NCBI RefSeq assembly: GCF_033807715.1
Contig: NC_084596.1
Location: 41,808,057 to 41,872,056 of the forward strand
Direction of reading: 5' to 3'
DNA: 64,000 bases
From: Cololabis saira
Taxonomy: Eukaryota > Chordata > Actinopteri > Beloniformes > Belonidae
Numbering within the stretch: position 1 is the stretch's first letter; each line of letters starts with the position of its first letter. The notes below the pieces were generated by a model. It worked only from the letters and a program-made list of their open reading frames with translations. It was not told the origin of the DNA and did not search any database. The translations under genes were made by a program, and so were the position numbers. This document shows, piece by piece, positions 11,724 through 20,700 of this stretch.

Positions 11724-14700
11724 CCTACCTGTCCCACATATGGACTCACTTGAATTAAAAAAAAAAAAAAAAATACTAGTTATTTGGGATTTTGTTGTTG
11801 TTGTTTTAAGCATCAAAATGTCATGTGGTGCGACCGTCCGACCAGGACTCTTGTTTTGAAAACTTTTTTTGAAATCACTCTAAATGTATTTAAATCAATC
11901 TTCTGCCCTATCTGGCATGATTTCCGAAGTATCTTGTAGTGTATAAGATTGCAACACATTTGTATTTATATTTCCATCATAATATACAAACAAATTTGAC
12001 TGATGTACATTTTATGAAATATCAGGTGGCACGACCATTAAAAAAAAAACAACCATTTTTGTATAATACTGAAAACTTGTAAAAAAAAAAAAAAAGATGT
12101 CAAGATGTTAAGGAAATTAATTCATTTTAATATAAATCATGGTTGCACCACATGTCTTTTTTTAAGGCTAGTGCCAATTCATCTTGACGAAAAAACTCTG
12201 AAATCACTTAATTTAAAATTTTTATATGAATTTATGTGTACACAACATTCTTAATGTTTGAACTACTGCAATAAATATTCTTTTTTTTATTATTTTGAAA
12301 TTGACCTGTTGAAAATCCTTATTTGTCATTGACCCATATATATTTATAAAATAAATATATATTAGATATATGACATATTTTATACTAAAAATGCATATGT
12401 ATATGCCTTAGGCTCTTACCAACAAGGTATTAACTATTAATATATATGCAGACAAAAAAAAAAAAGAAAAAAAAAAGGAGAGCAAAGCAAACGACTGACA
12501 ACAGTGTAGCGACACAAGCAAGAGTAGATCACAGCTCGGATTGTTCCTCATATTTCTCAACTGTCCCTAAGTGGCAGCAGCACACTACAGCATGTAGCCT
12601 TTGTGGCTGGTTGCACAACCAACCGCCATGCAGATTTGATTAACAGCTTTTACTGCTGCTATTGTTTTGATTTGTTCTTTTAATTATCAAAATACTTCTT
12701 CCTCTGCATACCATTCCCAAATTTATGATGAAACATTCATGTGGTAAAGATATCACAAAGTAAGAAATAGCATCTATTTCAGTGGTGTTCAGTCCAGGGG
12801 CCTCATGTACTAAGAGTGCGGCGCACAAAAAGCGTGCGTACGCCACTTTCTACGCTCGGATGTACAAAGAATGACTTGAACGTAGAAAGTTGCGGTCTTT
12901 CACTCACATTAAGGCTAGTGTACGCACTTTTCTGAGGTTTTGTCCGTTGGCGACACTCACTGGTGATGCAGTGAAGTGCAGAATATGAGGAAACAATAAA
13001 TTCACGACCACGTGAAGGACACGACAGTCCCCACATTACCAGATAAGTTACGCAAGAGTGGAGCTGCAACAATCTCACAATCAACCACATGACCTGCTGG
13101 TCCAGGACTAAGACTGGACCATCAGCTGGGGCTGCTGCAGGTCGGACATCTCTGTCACCATGACGACCGTATGGGACAACTGGAGATTAAAGCCAGATCC
13201 TAAAACATCCCATAACTGTGTCTGAACAGAAAAACATTAAAATACATTTTGCAGCGAAAAACCGGTTCTGTAAAGTTGTCTTTTAAAATAAAACTAAGAT
13301 GTCACGGAAAGGTTGGTTGGTACGAACTGATGTGATTCAGCAATGATGAATAAAGTTTTCATTGAATGTTTAGGAAACTTTCAGAGTCTGATATTAGTCG
13401 GCTGCAGCTGCTGCAGGTCCAGAAAGTGTTTCTCCGGTGATGGACCGGGATCTAGACCGATTTCTCCTCCTGCGGATGCAACACTCCGAGTTACAGAAAC
13501 TTTGTTCTTTATTTCTCACGTTTGCACCTCCATAATCCCGTTGGAACAACTTGTCTTTATTTCTGCAGCAGAGGAATCAGATCATGATGCTTCATGTTTT
13601 AAATATAAATGTATATGTTCACATTGTTATACTTATGAGAGAGGTGATCGCGGACATCCACAATGTGTAAAACTCAATAAACGTGTACATTGGTCTTAAT
13701 CCGTCAGTATATAATTATACGCGTGACAATAAAGCGGAACAAGGAGCCGTTTTTCATCCACCAACTTAAGTTCTGGTGTCGGTTCTTAAAATACAAACAA
13801 GAAAAGCAGAGTGTAATGATGCACTAACGCTGCCCATAAACATTAACAAACCCGTACGATCATAATAAAACCAAAACTCTTCACGGAACGCAACACAAAG
13901 CAAAGAACAGCATTACCCATAATGCAATGCAGCTGAAATCGGTGGAAATGCCCCAAATAAATAATTTTTTCCAGGCCTCAACTTCTGACAGGACTATGTG
14001 CGCCCAAATCCACGCTGATTGGTTTGTACAGAGCAACCTGCGTGGATTTGGGCCTACGCACAGTTTTGTACATCTGAATTTTTTTTGGCGTACGTGTAAA
14101 TTCCACGCACGGTTTCACGTTGAAATCCACTGACTCTTAGTACATGAGGCCCCAGGTCGTCAAGAGCCACCGTCCTGCAGGGTTTAGACGTTTCCCTGAT
14201 CCATTACACCCTGATACAGATGATTGTCGCCAACAGAACTGTGCAGACCTTGATGACGAGTTGGTGATGACCACTAACTAGAATCAGGTGTGTTGATGCA
14301 GAAAAACATCAAAAACATGCAGGACAGTGACAGTGTTTTTTGACTCGTCTCTGTCCCAGTCGTTTTCCATTACAGTTCAGTATCACCTCAATGTGGGCTG
14401 GGCCTTGTTCTCGTTCTGTGTTTTCCCATCCAGTTCCCTCTGGATACAATCGTTGACGATGAGGCACAGAAACGTGTTGACCTCCTTGTTGCACCACGGA
14501 GTAGTTAGCTTGCCATCTTTCTGCTGTACCAAAGTTTAGTTGTAAAGTAAATATTGCAGTCACTGTTGATGGGTTTTAAATCTGCAGAGTGTGAAGGAGT
14601 TGCTCTCAAGACTCAAGAGACGTTACTCTCTGGGCAATCAGTGGCTTGAAGCCTGGTGACGTTGCATTTTCAGCCCGACTCAGCTCCGTTAGAACCCTGG

Positions 14701-17700
14701 CCAAGTAGGGGCGAATAAAGGAGGTACTAACCGGTCCTATCACCTAGTGGAAAACCCTTAAAATAAGACTACAGGCGAGCAGAGTAAGTATGAGCGGCTA
14801 AGCGCCATTATAGGGAAAAGTAGTTTGCAAACCTGCGTGCAAACTTTAAAAACAATCCATAAAAAACAAAAAAAAAACTAAACAAAAGCCTAAAATACGC
14901 ACAAACAGATGCAGGACGGACTAAAACCACACTACTCTGAAGAGCCACCGCACACCACATTCTTGTGTCTCATTTAACGGTTTGACTAAACTGAATTCAA
15001 GTGAATAAACGACTCTACAACATGTGCAGCTCACTGAAGAGGTGGTAAAAACGAAAAACAACAATATATTTTCCCATCTCAGCTGCATTAATCACGGTCT
15101 TGCTAATGAGCAGTTAACCAGCAGAAAATACCAAACTTCTATAGAAAAAGTAGGAGAGTTTTGATTCAAACCAAATCACTGAACAGAAATGTCAAGATGA
15201 AAACTATTAAAGCTGCAAAATTGTTGTGTAACCTGATTCAGCAAATGCATGCTTTCACGTTTCTATAAAATACCATTTTAAAAAGAAAGGAAAAAGATGA
15301 TTGATAAAGGTGGACGCACGGTCAATGATTTACATTGAAAGGAGAAACTTTAAAGTGGTGCAAATTCTTTTCTTTGTCAAACTATCAGTTTCAATTTTAT
15401 TTGAACGAATATTTGATTCAAGAATCCTCCTCTTGCTCTCCCTATTTTTGGCAAAAAGAAAACAAAAAAAACAACCTACAATTTAACTTGGACATCCATC
15501 CTAACAATCCATCCTATCCCCTTGCAATAACAGCCTATCGCTTCATGGTATTTCAGCACAGAAATGCAGCAGACATCACGTCAAAGATGATTGAGACTCA
15601 AGAAAGTACTGACAGAAGAAAAAAACAACAGTGACCGAGCACAGAGACAAAACAAGAAACTCAGTGTCATAAAAGCAACAAACTTCCCTCAAGTAGGAGG
15701 AGGACCGGCTGAGCTGAAAACTTGAAGTTCTTATATAGTGCTGCTTTAACCTGAAGTGGTTTTTATTTCATCTTTCCTTCCGAGGCTAAGAGACCAAATT
15801 TCAAGTGAACAATTTCACGACTTTTAGAAATTCTTTGGGTGTTAAAAAGCTTTAAATTGCCCTTTAGGCTAGACAGGGTTCACTGGACTAATGGCCGTTT
15901 TTCTACGCTGCTCCGGCTGCTCTAGTTTTTTAAGTCAATCTTTTTCTCCAATATGCATGTAGTTTTCTCAACATAGTGTAACATAGCGTTTTAGCCATAA
16001 AACAAAGTGAAACTTTTATTCAATCACTTTTAAAATTGGGTCATCTGGCATTAGTTTTCTTTATTGATGAAAGTTTAAGGACAATACGAAGACTACAAAT
16101 GCAATGTGGCTCAGTGAGAGCTAAATCAGACCCGTTTACATGTTGTGACCTTAAGACCCCGTCCACACGTAGCCGGTATCTGCTAAACCCAAGATATTTT
16201 CCTACGTTTGGACTTGTCATCCACATGAAAACGCAAATAAACGAATGTTTAAAAAAAACTCTGGGCAAAGTAAAGATTTTTGAAAACTCAGTTTATGTAG
16301 ATGCGTGTAGACACACACAACTGGAGTTTTGTGTTTTCGAACGTCAGATTATGCGCCAAAACAACAACAAATCTGCTCTGACGTGCGACTTTTGTTTACT
16401 ACAGATCTACAGATGATCCAGCATCTGTTCTCCAAGCTATTTATTAAATAAATGGTCTCTGCTCTTGACCACCGTTTACTGCGTTACACTGACGCAGAGC
16501 CTACACCGTAGGATACGCAGCGACGCGCACCGTACGCCGTACCCTACAACGTAGGCTACGGCGTAGGGCTGCGACGATAACGCGGCAGCTCCGTGGCGGG
16601 ACACGGGGGGGACTCTGGCTGGTTACTGAGAGACCCGCCTGCCGGGGAAGCTGCGCCGTGGAGGCACAGATGATCTACAGGTTTAGAATGCTTATGAATG
16701 TGGTCGAAAACGCAGATCTTCGGTTATGTGTGGAAAGGGTTTTTTTTTTTAAACGATGTAATGTGGATACAAATTATTTTCTAAACGGAGGGGGGGGGAA
16801 TATTCGGTTTTAAAAATACCCGGCTACGTGTGGACGTGGTATAAGAGTGTTTAAAAATGTGTCTCAGAGAAGGTTCTGATGTACGATGTGTTGGGGAGTT
16901 ATAATAATCAATTTCATTTATAGATGGATAATCCAAGTTAATTTTTCTTAACAGAACAAACATCCATCTGATTAAATTGTTTTTTTCAGCAGAGGTGAAA
17001 AGCTGTAACTGTTTGCACAGCAAATTAAAACGTGACAGTTATCAAACCATGAAACTATTAGAAGTCTCAAAGAGCACAGCTGCACTGGATGAAGTCATCT
17101 TTTCAAGCGGCAGCTCGTGTTTATGGTAAACGCTGTAGATCACTGAGAAGTCAGCTACATGCCTGCTTATGCTGCCCTTTTCTAGATCAATTTTTCTTTT
17201 AATAGCCTCTCACACTTCAGCCGACATGTTTTTTGAAAATTCACAAGTCAGCCAGGTTCAACTGAAACTTATCTGGTACCAGTCACCAACCAAACCACCG
17301 CCATACCCCAAGTCTGCATATGTTACCCATTTATTTGAAACAATGCACAGCTCCACACCAACACCAGACAGATGGTGAGGTAGATAAATGTTCCTTTTCA
17401 TCATAATCTCCATTCTGCCTCTGTCACACAGTTTGAAAAAAATGCAGTTCAGCCGTCGGAGCTTTTACCTGCTGGAGCACGCAGGGAGCCGTTGTTGAAG
17501 AAACCATCAGAGGAGTTGTGGCGGCGGCGGCTTACAGAAGTCCTGGCGTCTCTGTGGTGGTGTGGCTCCCCTTGTTTGTCAAGGTTGGCAGCAGGGGACT
17601 GCAGGACGACAAGAATGTCAAAAACGGGAAATTTAATAAGTACACAGAGAGAACAGAAAATAATACACTGTCTCCTTTCCAGAGTAAAATGACAAAGAAG

Positions 17701-20700
17701 AATGAAAATTATGAAATGGAAATATTTATGCTTCAAGTTTTTATCCCTTCTTACAAAGTTTATTTTTTTCATTTTTGTCCCGTTTTCATAATAAGTACAC
17801 TATAGTTTTGTACATCTTCCTTCATCTCCCAAAAGGAGTTTAAATAACCTGCTTAAAAAGGTGAAATTAAGGATTTATTTTTAGATAAGTACATTTAAAA
17901 AAAAGAACACCTCCACCAAAATCCCTGAAGTGTCTTTTAGAAATGGGCTGTAAGATATCTGAATCCTCTTTTTATCATCCATTGAGGTTTAAAGATAAAT
18001 GTAGATGTTCATCAACCAATACAGGCAATTGGTCCTAGGACAGAAAATAATTGCAGAACATCTGAAACAAATGATAACAATATATTCAAGAAAAAAAGCG
18101 TGTTATTTTGCCAGCAAGTACTGCAAGTGCAAGCAGTACTCGAGTCGTAAAAAAAAAAAAAAAAAAAAATCAGGGGGGATGGTGGATTTTATCATATGGG
18201 GACAGATCATTTTGTGCTGATTACAAATAATATAATATATTACAAATAATAGCACTGACCAAAACAGCTGCAGAAATACTGCAGGAATTACATAGCAGCA
18301 GTTAAATGCAGCCTTCTGTAAGCTTTAAATATCCACTGGACTTACATCAAATACATCAAAACACAACAATAAAAAACTGTTTTCTGAACTTATCAATATG
18401 ACTCTGTCCTTCACAGGATAAGTAACATGGATCACTGCAAAAACTCAAAATATTAACAAGAATATTTGTCTTATTTCTAGTTAAAATGTCTCATTTTAGT
18501 AAAAAACTTAAACACTTAAAACAAGACTCATCACTGGAAAAAACAACAATTTTCACCTGTTTCAAGTAGATTTTCACTTGAAATAAGTAGAAAAATCTGC
18601 ATGTGGAATAAGATTTTATTGCTTGTAATGAGAAGATAAATCTTGTCCCACTGTCAGATTTTTCGACTTTTCTACTTGAAACAGGTGAAAATTGTCAAAT
18701 AAGTTATTTTTCTGGTGTTATTTTTCTGGTGATGACTCTAAATGTTGAAATAGCAGTAAAACCACATCCATTGATGAAATGACATAAGGGATGGAAAGGG
18801 GGGATGATTTTGACCGTTTTTATTTCAGTGGGGATGCCATCCCCCCTCAACTCGAGTAGTGCCTGCAAGCAACAATGATGAACTTGGATAACCTCTAAGA
18901 CAAAAAAACAAAACTATATAAAATGTAAAAACTCTACTTCCAAACATGTCAAATCACTGCAGCAGGACAATCAATCACGGCAAACAACTAACACTGACAT
19001 GAAGTCATGTGTCTGCAGGACTTTAGAGGACTTGTTTACATCTGGACTCTTGATTTCTCAGACAGGCGGATCGGTGGGGCCACTTCCTCCCTCTGAGATT
19101 ACACTGGAACTAAAACAGCCTGATAGCTCCCACAATACCTCATGTAAACAAACGTTGGAGCTGCTGTGTGGTGGGAGACCTCTGAACTTGAATTATACCA
19201 AAGTGAAGTCCGTTAATGAAACGTTTCCCTGAGCTGAGTTTTCTGAATGCATTACACAGTAACTCCATTAACAGTAATATTGAGATGGGTCCTGACAAAA
19301 GGAAAACAACTGACCCAATGGGAGCGCCAAAACAGAGGAAACAATGGATTAGTTGCAACATTTACAGTTTCAATGTGTACTTGCATTGGTAATGTGCATA
19401 TTTGGTGCAGCCAAGTAGCCCAACCAAGTGTTGACAAACATTCACACATTTCATTTTGCAGAGCTGCATGCAGCATTTTGATTCCGGACCCTGCACCTCG
19501 CCTCTTAATACAGATACACCAAATCAATACACAGCTTTGGGTTACACGACTGCAGGTTTATTCATAACATACTAAATCATCTCAAGGCACGTTCACATTT
19601 TCCAGGCCCTTTTAGCAACTTTTCTTTCTCTAACAGAACAGATTAAGAATGTAACCTCATGAGCAGAATTTTTTTTTTTTTTTCTAAAGTCCCTAATGCA
19701 ACTTCTCAAAAGAAAATATTGTACTCCTACATTAAGTTAATTAGGGCTGCACAATGTGTTAAAAATGTATCATCAGCTAACTGTGTTGACCAATCAACCA
19801 AGAGCTTATAAACCTACACGTTTATGAGAGAGAAGAAGACTACAATTCAAATAACACAAACATGGAAAATGTAAGTATGGCACAATTGACTGATTAAAAC
19901 CCTGATGAAAATGTAGAACAGACGGATCAATTGGCCCGTCGGTAAGTCCTGCCCCCTTAGATGCTGTCGCCAACTCTGACAATCTATAAGGGTTGTTCAG
20001 TTTTACGATGGCAACTGTCTGAGTGAAAACCTTCTCTGAGTGTTTTAGAGAAGTTTAAAACAGGAAAGGACCACCTTTCGTGTATATGGAAGTGCAACAC
20101 GACTGTCTCGATCAAAGACAACCAAAACCTTGTCCCTACATAAATGACTCATTGTAAGGTCCCAGTAGCAACACAGCTTTAAAGTTTGCATTTATGGATC
20201 AACTTATTTGGGTTTCTTTGGCCAATGCAGGGCAGCCGATGACCAATTTATGATCCTGATTTCTTTGGCTGGTATGTTGGACCAATTTTCCTTTTTTAAG
20301 AACACCAGTACAACCTTTCCTCCCCTTTACCCACTGAGACTTTCTAAATCTTAGTGTACGTAGACTTTGAGATTATACCATGTGTTTTTCTTTCAAGCAT
20401 CATATGTCTTCTTGACTCACTACTGTCAATGATGAAGTGTTAGAATTAAACCATAATGTTTAGTTTTACTATCTTTAAAACTTTATGGGGGACATATAAA
20501 AGCTGGATACGCGGAGACGATGTGTGATGGACAGCCAGGGCGAAGCTGGCCCACCACAATAGCTCCTTTCCCACTACTGAGCCAAAGCAGAGAGAACTGA
20601 AGCAGTCAGGCTAGTTGCTTTCCCATTGTCCCTTCCAGTGCTTATCAAAGCTAATCCACACTAGAGCTGGGCAACATGGACCAAAAGTCGATATTTTCTA

